A stretch of DNA of 64,000 nt from NCBI GenBank assembly GCA_934402315.1, contig CAKRTS010000005.1, positions 86,752-150,751 on the forward strand, read 5' to 3'. This stretch comes from an uncultured Acetatifactor sp. Lineage in GTDB: Bacteria; Bacillota; Clostridia; Lachnospirales; Lachnospiraceae. The notes under the pieces were generated by a model. That model was not told the DNA's origin, searched no databases, and saw only the letters and a list, made by a program, of their open reading frames with translations. Positions 47,885-56,639 of this stretch are shown piece by piece. Both the position numbers and the translations under genes were made by a program. How positions within the stretch are numbered: position 1 is the stretch's first letter; every line of letters starts with the position of its first letter.

Positions 47885-48109
47885 TCAGCAAGCTATCGCA
47901 TACTTCTTAAGGAATTCTTCCAGATTCGCATTATATCCGTCATAAACTACAGTCAGTGGCATTCTGAAATCAAGTCCATACACACCCAGAAATGACTTTG
48001 CATCTACAACATATCTGTTGTAAGAAATGTCGATGTCGAAATCACATCTGGACGCTACATCAACGAAGCGTTGAACATCATCCTGCGTCATACGAATTGT
48101 CTTAACCAT
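47885..48109 (-). CDS. HPr-like protein lacking the phosphorylatable histidine
   Basis: A 74-residue protein. ATG 48109 (MVKTIRMTQ) has AGGAAGG upstream. The C-terminal two thirds match HPr: FVDVASRCDFDIDISYNRYVVDAKS FLGVYGLD in two adjacent segments, with the Ser46-region DAKSFLG retained. The active-site loop GLHARPA with His15 is replaced by MTQDDVQ, so it cannot act as a normal PTS phosphocarrier. It may act as a regulatory partner, for example in CcpA-type signalling, or be an evolved paralogue. Confidence 0.8.
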   Translation of the reverse strand: MVKTIRMTQDDVQRFVDVASRCDFDIDISYNRYVVDAKSFLGVYGLDFRMPLTVVYDGYNANLEEFLKKYAIAC

Positions 48110-48383
48110 TTCCAACCTTCCTTTCATACATACACAAGAAATCATCTATAATCTACTATTATATGCACATAAGCCAAAAAGTAAAGCGATTTACATTTTT
48201 CCATTTTTGCCTTAAATTAAGTTTTTTTCGCTTCTTTCATCAATTTGTATATCCCGGCTCCCTACGCTTTTCCAGTTTTGTCCAATTTGATCATCTTAGA
48301 ATTTGCCTTGCGATTTCTCCTTTCAAAAATTTATACGTTCTGTTTCAAATCTCTGCAATATATTTGTAATATCCAAAGGCGTT

Positions 48384-49136
48384 TCAGAACTCAATCATAT
48401 ACTCCCGGAACCTCAACGGCAGCATATTCATCTGTAAATCGAGGTTCTGCCGCTCCTTGATGGCGATCGTCCTGCAAAAATGCCGGAACAGCTCCTGATA
48501 CTGCATTTCCTTCTCTGAAAGCGTCAACGGCGGTTCCCCCATCTCATTCCCTGAGAGCAGATACCATTGTCCCCGTTGGGGATGAACCCCAAAGAAATTT
48601 CTCTTATCATCATAGATAACAAAGTTTTCAACCGGAAGACGATCTGCGAAGTGCGGCATCAGAAAGGTCAGTATATTATTTTTCGGTCCGATCTTCGCAT
48701 ACAGGATGCCGTTCTGCAGCTCCTGAAAGCGCAGAAAGCCTTTCATGTGGTCGATCTCTCTCTGTGTTCCTCTCGCAAGGGAGAAGGTTTTCATCACATG
48801 GTCGTCCGCCAGATTGTCGAGCAGATGTCCCTTCTCATATCTCTCGTCAAGCCCCTTTACAACAGTCCGGAATACGGCCTGTGCCTTCTGCCCGTCCTCC
48901 GCTGCCAGCGCCATGCAGACGGAAAGATAATTTTCCTCGCCAAAGCGTCTTAACAGGGTCTGCATGACCTTCCGTGTCTTCGCCACGTCCGCTTTAACCT
49001 TTATGTCCTCTGCAAAAAGCAGTGGTTCCTCATCAAGAGCAATATATGTGTCCTCTGCATTTCTGTTCTCTTCATAGGATAAATAGATTGCTGTGAAAAT
49101 GCTCTCCAGCGAGTCTTCACATCTGTATACTGTCAT
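48384..49136 (-). CDS. DUF4130-type probable DNA metabolism protein (radical SAM-linked)
   Basis: A 250-residue protein that matches, from memory, the TIGR03915-type family paired with a DNA-modification radical SAM protein. Features: an opening MTVYRCEDSLESIFTAIYLS, GTQREIDHMKGFLRFQEL, YAKIGPKNNILTFLMPHFADR, FVIYDDKRNFFGVH and LPLRFREYMIEF near the end. The ATG at 49136 has GAGG 7 bases upstream; the frame also continues into the dispersed element at 49182, which gives a false longer protein. The pair is thought to act in DNA repair alongside uracil-DNA glycosylase-like functions. Confidence 0.87.
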   Translation of the reverse strand: MTVYRCEDSLESIFTAIYLSYEENRNAEDTYIALDEEPLLFAEDIKVKADVAKTRKVMQTLLRRFGEENYLSVCMALAAEDGQKAQAVFRTVVKGLDERYEKGHLLDNLADDHVMKTFSLARGTQREIDHMKGFLRFQELQNGILYAKIGPKNNILTFLMPHFADRLPVENFVIYDDKRNFFGVHPQRGQWYLLSGNEMGEPPLTLSEKEMQYQELFRHFCRTIAIKERQNLDLQMNMLPLRFREYMIEF

Positions 49137-49181
49137 TTTAGCCCTCTTTTCTGTAACATATACATTAAACTTATACTTCTG

Positions 49182-49331
49182 CAAGTGACGTTGCACAGAA
49201 TGCACAGACCACCGCAGGCACGCTCCCGCTACCCTCCGCGCGCAGCGGTGCATAAGTCTCCAAAATACGGAGACTAAGCACCGGCGGCTCCAGAGTGCGC
49301 TGCTTGTGGTCATGCGCATTCTGCACAACTG
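49182..49331 (-). repeat. Dispersed structured element, copy 3
   Basis: A 150-bp copy on the minus strand, ending 45 bases before the ATG of the DUF4130 gene. Variable hairpin AGTCTCC / GGAGACT (positions 49255-49261 and 49269-49275); the tetraloop reads GGGA between GC pairs; closing helix uses TGCGC with GTGCA (a wobble pair replaces a Watson-Crick pair). It is in the leader of a same-strand gene. Confidence 0.85.
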
Positions 49332-49379
49332 TTATGTGAAATTTATAGTTTTACACATTCTTTATTACATTAAAAACTG

Positions 49380-49417
49380 TCCTGCGGCGGTCTGTGCATT
49401 TTATGCAATGTCACTTG
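49380..49417 (+). repeat. Dispersed element fragment (3' end)
   Basis: About 38 bases matching the 3' end of the family (CCTGCGGCGGTCTGTGCA ... TCACTTG), inverted relative to copy 3 and 48 bases from it. It probably marks a second insertion or a partial deletion. Confidence 0.7.
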
Positions 49418-49455
49418 TAGAAACATGAGTTTCACTGGTGTCCGTATTATATAAA

Positions 49456-50808
49456 TTAAAATTGCCCTACCGCGGTCTGGAGCTGTTCCTGCGGGGTGAG
49501 CGTCCTCGCAAAGCTGCTGTCGTCAAACAGGGACATCTGTCGGTACGACATGCCGTCACTCCCGAGGCTGACCCTCTCCTTCACGTCCGTAAGGTTCCGC
49601 ACAATATAATCCTCATCCAGTTTCACGGGATACATCATTCGCCCGTTGCAGGTGACAAAAAACAATGCCCTCTTCAGCACAACGCCTATCTTCTTCAGGT
49701 CAGCAAATGTCAGTCTGGCACATCTTCTTGCCGCCACAATGCGTCTGGCACTCTTTACTCCGATGCCGGGCACGCGCAGAAGCATCTCCAGCGGCGCGCG
49801 GTTGATCTCTATCGGAAAGTATTCCAGATGCTTTACCGCCCAATCCTCCTTCGGGTCCAGAAGAACGTTGAAAAACGGCCGGCTTTCATCCAGAAGCTCT
49901 TCCGCCCGGAAGCCGTAAAACCGCAGCAGCCAGTCCGCCTGATACAGCCTGTGCTCACGCAGGAGCGGCGGTCCGCCCGCCAGCGCCGGCAATGCCTTAT
50001 CTCCGGTCACATTGACAAAGGCCGAATAAAAAACTCTTTTCAGTCCGAATTTCTTATATAAATTTTCTGCCACGTTGATGATCTGGAAGTCGTTCTCGGG
50101 AGTTGCCCCGATAATCATCTGTGTCGACTGCCCGCCCGCAACAAATTTCGGTGCATTCCGATACAGAACCAGTTCATTCTTGTTTTCTTCTATTCCGGTC
50201 TGAATCTGGCGCATCGGTGTCAGGATCGTCTTCCGGTGCTTATTCGGTGCCAGCGCGCGCAGTCCCTCCGCTGTCGGCAGCTCCAGATTCACACTCATCC
50301 TGTCCGCCAGGAAGCCGGTCTGGCGGATCAGCTGCGGATCAGCCCCGGGAATTGCCTTGACATGTATATATCCGTTAAAGCGGTACTTGTTTCTCAGAAG
50401 CGCTATTGTCCTGCAGATCAGTTCCATGGTAAAGGACGGATCCCGGATAATGCCCGAGCTTAAGAACAGTCCTTCTATATAATTTCTCCGGTAAAACTCC
50501 ATCGTCAGCGTACAGATCTCCTCCGGGGTAAAGGTGGCACGCGGAATATCGTTGGAACACCGGTTCTGACAATACTTGCAGTCATAGATGCATTCGTTTG
50601 TCAGCAGTATCTTCAAGAGAGAAATGCATCTGCCGTCGCTGCTGAAGCTGTGGCAGATGCCGGACTTTGCGCAGTTTCCGATTCCGGTTCCGTTCCCCTT
50701 TCTCTCCACGCCGCTGGAAGTGCAGGCAACATCAAACTTCGCCGCGATGGTAAGTATCTCCAGTTTTTCCATGATAGAAAGCTCTTTGCCTGTTGATAGG
50801 TATTCCAT
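49456..50808 (-). CDS. Putative DNA modification/repair radical SAM protein
   Basis: A 450-residue protein of the TIGR03916 type. The radical SAM cluster ligands are C73, C77 and C80 in CIYDCKYC; additional Cys residues upstream (GNCAKSGICHSF, GRCISLL) may bind a second cluster. A helix-hairpin-helix DNA-binding motif (LLRVPGIGVKSARRIVAAR) lies at about 340-362. ATG 50808 has GAGGGGGC upstream; the longer open frame runs through the dispersed element and is rejected. The partner DUF4130 gene lies downstream, and a LexA-like promoter lies upstream, supporting a DNA-damage role. The chemistry is unknown. Confidence 0.9.
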   Translation of the reverse strand: MEYLSTGKELSIMEKLEILTIAAKFDVACTSSGVERKGNGTGIGNCAKSGICHSFSSDGRCISLLKILLTNECIYDCKYCQNRCSNDIPRATFTPEEICTLTMEFYRRNYIEGLFLSSGIIRDPSFTMELICRTIALLRNKYRFNGYIHVKAIPGADPQLIRQTGFLADRMSVNLELPTAEGLRALAPNKHRKTILTPMRQIQTGIEENKNELVLYRNAPKFVAGGQSTQMIIGATPENDFQIINVAENLYKKFGLKRVFYSAFVNVTGDKALPALAGGPPLLREHRLYQADWLLRFYGFRAEELLDESRPFFNVLLDPKEDWAVKHLEYFPIEINRAPLEMLLRVPGIGVKSARRIVAARRCARLTFADLKKIGVVLKRALFFVTCNGRMMYPVKLDEDYIVRNLTDVKERVSLGSDGMSYRQMSLFDDSSFARTLTPQEQLQTAVGQF

Positions 50809-50834
50809 AATAGCCCCCTCGTAACCGTAATTGA

Positions 50835-50984
50835 CAAGTGACGTTGCACAGGATGCACAGACCACCGCAGGCACGCTCTCGCTTTGCTTCGCTCGCAGCG
50901 GCACATAAGCTGCCACAGTACGCCAGCTAAGTGCCGGCGGCTCCAGAGTGCACTGCTTGTGGTCAGGTGCATCTTGCGCAACTG
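50835..50984 (-). repeat. Dispersed structured element, copy 4
   Basis: A 150-bp copy on the minus strand ending 26 bases before the ATG of the radical SAM gene. Variable hairpin AGCTGGC / GGCAGCT (one internal mismatch); tetraloop GAGA; closing helix GTTGCGCA with TGTGCAAC. With the predicted promoter at 51056-51084 the whole element would be in the 5' leader. Confidence 0.85.
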
Positions 50985-51036
50985 TTGCCTGAAACGTGTT
51001 AGTTGCATAATTACATAAATAAAAATACATTAATGC

Positions 51037-51084
51037 CGAACATGTGTTCCTTTTTATAATAGTACATATGTTCGTGTTTGGCAA
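51037..51084 (-). promoter_or_regulatory. Predicted promoter with two LexA-like boxes (radical SAM operon)
   Basis: Minus strand: -35 TTGCCA (51079-51084), 17-base spacer, -10 TATTAT (51056-51061). A LexA-like CGAACATATGTACT fills the spacer (51061-51074) and GGAACACATGTTCG overlaps the start site (51037-51050; 13 of 14 bases match the Gram-positive SOS box CGAACRNRYGTTCG pattern). The same region could also influence asnA on the other strand. Confidence 0.65.
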
Positions 51085-51173
51085 GATAAAAATAAAAAAA
51101 AGCCTTGCAAAATATAGGAAAAAGCGTTTAAATGGTAAAGGAATCTTTTGTATATCAGGAAAGCAGGAGCATT

Positions 51174-52184
51174 ATGTCAAATTTACATTTACCGAAAAAT
51201 TACAAATCAGAACTGAATCTGTATGATACGCAGATTGCGATTAAGACAGTTAAGGATTTCTTCCAGACACTTCTGGCTGAAAGACTGCATCTGCTGCGTG
51301 TATCCGCGCCGCTGTTTGTTGCACCGGAATCCGGTCTGAACGACAACCTCAACGGTGTCGAGCGTCCCGTTACCTTCGACATTAAGTATCAGGACGGACG
51401 GGAAGCAGAAATTGTGCAGTCACTGGCAAAGTGGAAGCGTTATGCACTGAAAAAATACGGTTTTTCCGTTGGCGAGGGGCTGTACACGGATATGAGTGCG
51501 ATCCGCAGGGACGAAGATACCGACAACATCCATTCCATCTATGTGGATCAGTGGGACTGGGAGAAGATCATCTCCAAGGAGGAGCGCACCCTTGACACCC
51601 TGAAGGAGACAGTACGCACCGTATATAAGGTTCTCCGCAAGACAGAAAAATATATGTCTATCCACTACGATTACATTGAAGAAATTCTTCCCCATGACAT
51701 TTTCTTCATCACAACTACGGAGCTTGAAGAGATGTTCCCCGACTACACTCCGAAGGAGCGTGAATATTACATAGCAAAGGCGAAGGGTGCTGTCTGCATT
51801 ATGCAGATCGGCGATCTTCTGGAATGCGGTGAGCCGCATGACGGACGCGCACCCGACTATGACGACTGGTCATTGAATGCCGATATTATCGTGTACTACC
51901 CTGTTCTTGATATTGCACTCGAGCTTTCCAGCATGGGAATCCGTGTAGATGAGACCGCTCTGAATCAACAGCTGCAAAAAGCAGGCTGTCCCGAGCGCTC
52001 GGAATTACCTTTCCACAAGGCAGTGCTCAACGGCGAGCTGCCCTATACAATCGGCGGCGGCATCGGCCAGTCCAGAATCTGCATGTTCTTCTTAAGAAAA
52101 GCACATATCGGTGAGGTACAATGCTCCCTGTGGCCGGAAGAGGTCATGGCGGAGGCCGAGAAAAAGGGCTTGCAGCTTTTATAA
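51174..52184 (+). CDS. asnA: Aspartate-ammonia ligase (ammonia-dependent asparagine synthetase)
   Basis: A 336-residue enzyme that makes asparagine from aspartate, ATP and ammonia. Class II synthetase-like motifs: LHLLRVSAPLFV, ESGLNDNLNGVERPVTFDIK, QSLAKWKRYALKKYGF, EGLYTDMSAIRRDED, VDQWDWEKII and the C-terminal GGGIGQSRICMFFL. ATG 51174 has GGAG 5 bases upstream, and its beginning (MSNLHLPKNYKSEL) matches family starts. It stands alone and ends in a bidirectional terminator. Confidence 0.96.
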   Translation: MSNLHLPKNYKSELNLYDTQIAIKTVKDFFQTLLAERLHLLRVSAPLFVAPESGLNDNLNGVERPVTFDIKYQDGREAEIVQSLAKWKRYALKKYGFSVGEGLYTDMSAIRRDEDTDNIHSIYVDQWDWEKIISKEERTLDTLKETVRTVYKVLRKTEKYMSIHYDYIEEILPHDIFFITTTELEEMFPDYTPKEREYYIAKAKGAVCIMQIGDLLECGEPHDGRAPDYDDWSLNADIIVYYPVLDIALELSSMGIRVDETALNQQLQKAGCPERSELPFHKAVLNGELPYTIGGGIGQSRICMFFLRKAHIGEVQCSLWPEEVMAEAEKKGLQLL

Positions 52185-52199
52185 GCTGCAGGTCCTTTT
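52166..52199 (+). terminator. Bidirectional intrinsic terminator
   Basis: TGCAGCTT (52171-52178) pairs with AAGCTGCA (52183-52190) around a 4-base loop spanning the asnA stop codon; TTTT follows on the plus strand and TTTTT on the minus strand. Confidence 0.85.
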
Positions 52200-52233
52200 C
52201 ATAATCTGTAATCCTGTAGTTGTCACCGGCTCT

Positions 52234-54129
52234 TCACTCTGCACGGCGATACACCGCGAACTTCTCATTTCGGAAGGTCTGTTCATAACCTCTCTCTCGC
52301 ATAAACTCCAGAAGCAGGTGGAACTTCTTATCCTCATCCATCCTCTCAACCGTATCATTGTCCACTCCAGACTCCAACAGGGCGTCCCTGCCTCCCTCTT
52401 CATAGACCGCATTATGGTTCTCCAGAATGATTACAGGATTATTTTCCAGTCCGCGTACCTTCTCCTCCATCACGTTATAGCTGTAAGACGGAAGCTCCAT
52501 CCATGGGTTAAATGCCGCCGGCATCTGTAAATAGTACGACAGGGAAGGAATACACCACGAAGAGTACATTCCAAAGGTAATCAGTTCCTGCCCCTTCAAT
52601 GCATTTTCATTGACATAGGCACTGAGCTCCGTCAACCACTGCGCCTTCTCCTTGGACATCCGGATTCCCTTCAGAACCTCATTGTTCTCTACCGTTGCAC
52701 TGATGTCCCGCACTCCCGTCGCCTCCGCGAAAACAAAGCCTGCACCAAATCCACCAAACTGTACACAGCAAAGTACAAGAAATGCAGTAAGAACATACTT
52801 TGCCGGAGTAGCTGATATGGTAACGTGCGCTATTTTTTTATCTCCCGCCTGACGTATAAATTGCAGGCTCGCCGAAAAGGTATACGGCGCCGCCAGAAAC
52901 AGATTGTTGATACTCGGGTAAACACCGTTATTACTGCCGAGGGATGTCAGCAGGAGAACCAGTATCAGCATACCGCTTATCAGCTTCTCCTCACTGCGGC
53001 TCTTCCTGTCAAAGATCTTCACAAGTGCAATGAACATCGTCAACATAATAAAAAGAACTGCCGGGCGGTACATAGAACCATAGCTGTGAAAATCCACGGA
53101 GCAGAACTCCCGCCAGTAAAGCCACACCGGCACGGCAATGCTGACAGCTGCCCAGAGCAGCCGTATCATCTTCTGGATAACAGCCGATATTTTCCCTTTC
53201 AGCATTCCTGCCATGGCGAACAATACCATTCCGCCGGCAACCACTATCAGTATTCTGATTACCCAGTATGAATTTGTCACATACTCCATCACCAGCTTCT
53301 TTACCATCGAAGCTGCCTTATAGTCCGTAGCGTTATCCGTCATGGCAAAAAGACGTGTAATTCCCGCAAAGTACCCGCTAAGTCCATATTCAAGCTGAAT
53401 TATGAGAAGAAGGACTGCCAGCGCCCCGAAATAGCCCGCCATGCACCAACCGGTATGCCGTGCCGTTCTGCGCAGCTTCTTCTCTTCACGCACGCAGATA
53501 AAATCATACACCCAGACCGCGAGGATCAATCCCATCTCCGGGAGATTTGAAAATCGTACAAAGACATTGATGCCGAGACAGACTCCCGCAGCGATCAAAC
53601 ATCCTTTTTTCTCTTTTGTTAAACCTTCATATAATAAAATGGTGCATCCAAGTAATAAAATATAGGTTAAATAGTTATATAAAAGTGCTGTCGGACACCA
53701 GCAGAGGCTGATCGCCGCCATCTCCCCCACAAAGGCGATCCATGGGCGGATCTGCAGTCTCTTTATGCAGAACCAGTAGCTTCCCAGAGCCAGAATGCTC
53801 ACCAGCAGGCCCGTGTAAAAATTCATTCCGAGAAGGCTGCCTGCGTTTGGCAGCCCGGTAAGCCAATGCCCCACCACATTTGAGATCCAAGTGGAAAAGA
53901 GCCACATCGGATCCATGTGCTCTGTCCCCATGAAGGTATGGTTGGCATAATTATAGCCCGTATCCATCAGGTCAAGCCCCCAGTTGATATGCCGCAGAGG
54001 ATAAAGTGCCAATATCACAATAAACATACTCTCCAGAAGCCTTTTCCCCGCAGCGATCCGCTCTTTCATGGCGGTTCTGCCCGTATTCACCTGCATACTC
54101 CGTGTCCAATCCTTTCCATGCTTTATCAC
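52234..54129 (-). CDS. Polytopic membrane protein, glycosyltransferase-like
   Basis: About 631 residues with roughly 11-13 membrane helices in the first two thirds and a soluble C-terminal part. The first extracellular loop contains an acidic motif (NWGLDLMDTGYNYANHTF), as in GT-C type lipid-linked sugar transferases, but no confident family was recognised. The start is uncertain: candidates are GTG 54129, ATG 54096 and ATG 54069, none with a convincing ribosome-binding site. It lies 20 bases after the acyltransferase gene, suggesting both modify a surface polymer. Confidence 0.7.
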   Translation of the reverse strand: MIKHGKDWTRSMQVNTGRTAMKERIAAGKRLLESMFIVILALYPLRHINWGLDLMDTGYNYANHTFMGTEHMDPMWLFSTWISNVVGHWLTGLPNAGSLLGMNFYTGLLVSILALGSYWFCIKRLQIRPWIAFVGEMAAISLCWCPTALLYNYLTYILLLGCTILLYEGLTKEKKGCLIAAGVCLGINVFVRFSNLPEMGLILAVWVYDFICVREEKKLRRTARHTGWCMAGYFGALAVLLLIIQLEYGLSGYFAGITRLFAMTDNATDYKAASMVKKLVMEYVTNSYWVIRILIVVAGGMVLFAMAGMLKGKISAVIQKMIRLLWAAVSIAVPVWLYWREFCSVDFHSYGSMYRPAVLFIMLTMFIALVKIFDRKSRSEEKLISGMLILVLLLTSLGSNNGVYPSINNLFLAAPYTFSASLQFIRQAGDKKIAHVTISATPAKYVLTAFLVLCCVQFGGFGAGFVFAEATGVRDISATVENNEVLKGIRMSKEKAQWLTELSAYVNENALKGQELITFGMYSSWCIPSLSYYLQMPAAFNPWMELPSYSYNVMEEKVRGLENNPVIILENHNAVYEEGGRDALLESGVDNDTVERMDEDKKFHLLLEFMRERGYEQTFRNEKFAVYRRAE

Positions 54130-54148
54130 TTACAAGCGTCAATAACTA

Positions 54149-55285
54149 TCACGCGTTCTCTTTTTCATCAACCTCAAAAACTGCATCCACTCTCCTGATC
54201 CCATCCATCAGTCCCCTGTAGCATCCAGTTTTCATCAATATTCCATGTGCTCCCTTCATCACCAACGCCCTCAGCATATCGACAATGATTCCAGCTGCGA
54301 ATATCGTGACAACAGCAAGAAGCGTGTGCAAAAGCAGACTGAAGACACCGTTCACCCTGTCCGCCCCCAGCCAGTTCTGCCATGTATAACGCAGTCCAAG
54401 ATTCTCATGCAACAGATAAACGCCTAAGGTATAGGGAGAAATTTTTACAATAACATCTGCTATTTTCCCATGGAAATCCATTTTAAGGAAAACATAGAAC
54501 AGTCCCAGCGCCGCCAGAAAAGGCAGAATATGGTTATACTCCATACACATTCCGGTCATTCTCCCCAAACTGCCTGTTCTCAGGAAAACCTGTCTCAGCG
54601 TCATCGTGCCGCAAAATGCCAGCAGACTGCAAACCACATACAACAGGGCACCGCGTCCCTTCTTTTCAAGGAAAGGAATCCCGAATCTCCTGACATAAGC
54701 AGCCGCGGCAAACACGCATAGATACCAGATACAGTCATATCCCTTGGCATCCAATTCCAGCCGCAGGGGAAGAACGCTCTTAATCAGACTGAATACAATA
54801 AGGAGCATAACCACGGTACACCGGAGCTGCTGCTTTGTCATGCGCCTGAGTGCGATTCCCACAAAGGGCAGCAGCAGATACAGGAATATATAAGCCGTCA
54901 TAAACCAGTAATGCTCCATCCAGACCGGAAACACCAGTGTCAGGAAAAAGTGTGTGTCCACGCTCGTCTCCATCATAATGCCTGTCAACATACCGATCAG
55001 CCCAAAACCAACCGAATACAGCCATACCTGCAGCCAGAGTTTCAGGAGACGGCTCAGCTTGAAAGAAGATGAGCACAGGAAATAACCGCTGATGAACATA
55101 TAGACATTGACCGCGACGATACTGAAGGTCTCCAGCAGCCATGCTGCCACCCTCTGCGTCCCGAGATTTTCTCCTGTCAGTTCCGGCAGAAGCTGACCCT
55201 TTCCCAGATAGTGCAGCACCACGACCATCATCATTGCCACACAGCGCAATAGTTCCAGATTTGCCATACGTTTTTTCCCCGCCAT
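54149..55285 (-). CDS. Acyltransferase family 3 membrane protein
   Basis: A 378-residue protein with about ten membrane helices and the family 3 opening LELLRCVAMMMVVVLHYLG, including the His thought to be catalytic, then FSIVAVNVYMFISGYFL. Members (OafA, YiaH-like) O-acetylate or otherwise acylate surface polysaccharides and peptidoglycan. It forms a short operon with the following membrane protein. Confidence 0.9.
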   Translation of the reverse strand: MAGKKRMANLELLRCVAMMMVVVLHYLGKGQLLPELTGENLGTQRVAAWLLETFSIVAVNVYMFISGYFLCSSSFKLSRLLKLWLQVWLYSVGFGLIGMLTGIMMETSVDTHFFLTLVFPVWMEHYWFMTAYIFLYLLLPFVGIALRRMTKQQLRCTVVMLLIVFSLIKSVLPLRLELDAKGYDCIWYLCVFAAAAYVRRFGIPFLEKKGRGALLYVVCSLLAFCGTMTLRQVFLRTGSLGRMTGMCMEYNHILPFLAALGLFYVFLKMDFHGKIADVIVKISPYTLGVYLLHENLGLRYTWQNWLGADRVNGVFSLLLHTLLAVVTIFAAGIIVDMLRALVMKGAHGILMKTGCYRGLMDGIRRVDAVFEVDEKENA

Positions 55286-55425
55286 GGTCTTCCTTCCTCC
55301 AAACCTGTCCTAATCAGAAAAACACCGCGCTCATTATAGCATCTATCCGGTATAAAGTCAAAAATGCCATGCTTCCGTCCGGCACATTCCGGCGGAAACA
55401 TGGCTTAACCAATTTATCAAATGCT

Positions 55426-56610
55426 TTAACAGCATCTTACCTCGGCATCACCGCTGCCGGTGGAAATCTCAACCTGACAATCTCCATTGCCCACAGTATA
55501 GCGCGAGGACACCCTTCTTCTGGCACCGTCCGCACTGTAAACATAGCATTCACCACTGCCGGTGTGGGCTTTAATCGAAGGATCCTGTACCTTGCCGAGA
55601 TCAATGTCCAGATCTCCGCTGCCCGTCTCGGCTACCACTGCTTTCGCCCTGCTGCCGACACGCATACCCACATCGCCGCTGCCGGATCTGACAACATATT
55701 CCTCAAAGTCCCCTTCAAAGTCAATATCACCGCTGCCGCACTGCACCACTGCTTTCCGTCCTCTGATTTTACCGGCATCAATATCGCCGCTGCCGGTCTG
55801 GCATGCCATGCTGCCTGCCGTGATTCCGGAGATATCCAAATCGCCGCTGCCGGTCTGCATACGAAGCTCATCTGCCGTAAGCTGCTCTCCCTCGAGATCA
55901 CCACTTCCCGTCTTCATATTCATCCGCTCCGCCTTCACATCCCTTATAATCAGCTCGCCACTCTTGGTATGTGCATTGAGCTGTACGACATTGATGCCTT
56001 CTATCTCAAGATTGCCGCTGCCGGTTGAAGCCTCTACTCTCTGCATTCCCGCCGGGATACCGACCGTCAGGCTGATCTCACTATCCTCGCCGCCCCTGCT
56101 GTTATTGACATTAAATTCATAGCTTCTGCCAAACAGCATAAACTTTACCGCACGCTTAGCCTGACGCGCATAGTCAGCGTTATCATTCCGTCTTACTCCC
56201 AGATACAGAACGCCATCCTCCTCATGCTGGGAAAACGTATAGAGCTGCTTCTGCACATCATCGCCCTCGTTATGATATTCCACTGCAATTTCCCCATCCG
56301 TCGAATTCTGTACAGAAACATCCGCCACAAGTCCATCAATCACAACAGCGCTATAACCTGCAGAATAGATTTTCTTCTCCGTATCTGTTTCCTGAGGTAC
56401 ACTGATCTCCTGCCTGATGTCCTCCTCCGGAAGTTCACTTATCATATCCTCAATATTTCCGAGTTCCTCAATGATCTCGTCCTCTGTTCTCCCGGCTGCC
56501 AGTCCCTCCGCAAAATGCTGCTCATAATCATCCATAATTTCCATCTGAAGCTCCCGGTTAAACTTTTCCAGTTTTTTCTGTAATGCCTGCATATACTCTG
56601 ATTTTATCAT
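55426..56610 (-). CDS. HAAS/DUF1700 - DUF4097 fusion protein
   Basis: A 394-residue protein. The N-terminal ~60 residues (SEYMQALQKKLEKFNRE...DYEQHFAEGLAAGRTEDE) match the HAAS (DUF1700) domain, which is often found next to PadR-like regulators. The C-terminal ~250 residues are DUF4097 repeats with regularly spaced TGSGDL motifs (QTGSGDLDISG, QTGSGDIDAGK, GSGDIDFEG), predicted to form a beta-helix. No signal peptide or membrane helix is evident, so it may act at the inner face of the membrane. It follows padR by 29 bases. Confidence 0.9.
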   Translation of the reverse strand: MIKSEYMQALQKKLEKFNRELQMEIMDDYEQHFAEGLAAGRTEDEIIEELGNIEDMISELPEEDIRQEISVPQETDTEKKIYSAGYSAVVIDGLVADVSVQNSTDGEIAVEYHNEGDDVQKQLYTFSQHEEDGVLYLGVRRNDNADYARQAKRAVKFMLFGRSYEFNVNNSRGGEDSEISLTVGIPAGMQRVEASTGSGNLEIEGINVVQLNAHTKSGELIIRDVKAERMNMKTGSGDLEGEQLTADELRMQTGSGDLDISGITAGSMACQTGSGDIDAGKIRGRKAVVQCGSGDIDFEGDFEEYVVRSGSGDVGMRVGSRAKAVVAETGSGDLDIDLGKVQDPSIKAHTGSGECYVYSADGARRRVSSRYTVGNGDCQVEISTGSGDAEVRCC

Positions 56611-56639
56611 CGTTTACCTCCTTATAATGTGTAACCTCT

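Noticed and set aside
51174..52184. T-box or asparagine riboswitch before asnA
   Set aside because: The 190-base region upstream contains LexA-like boxes and AT-rich sequence but no T-box sequence, specifier stem or terminator/antiterminator pair.
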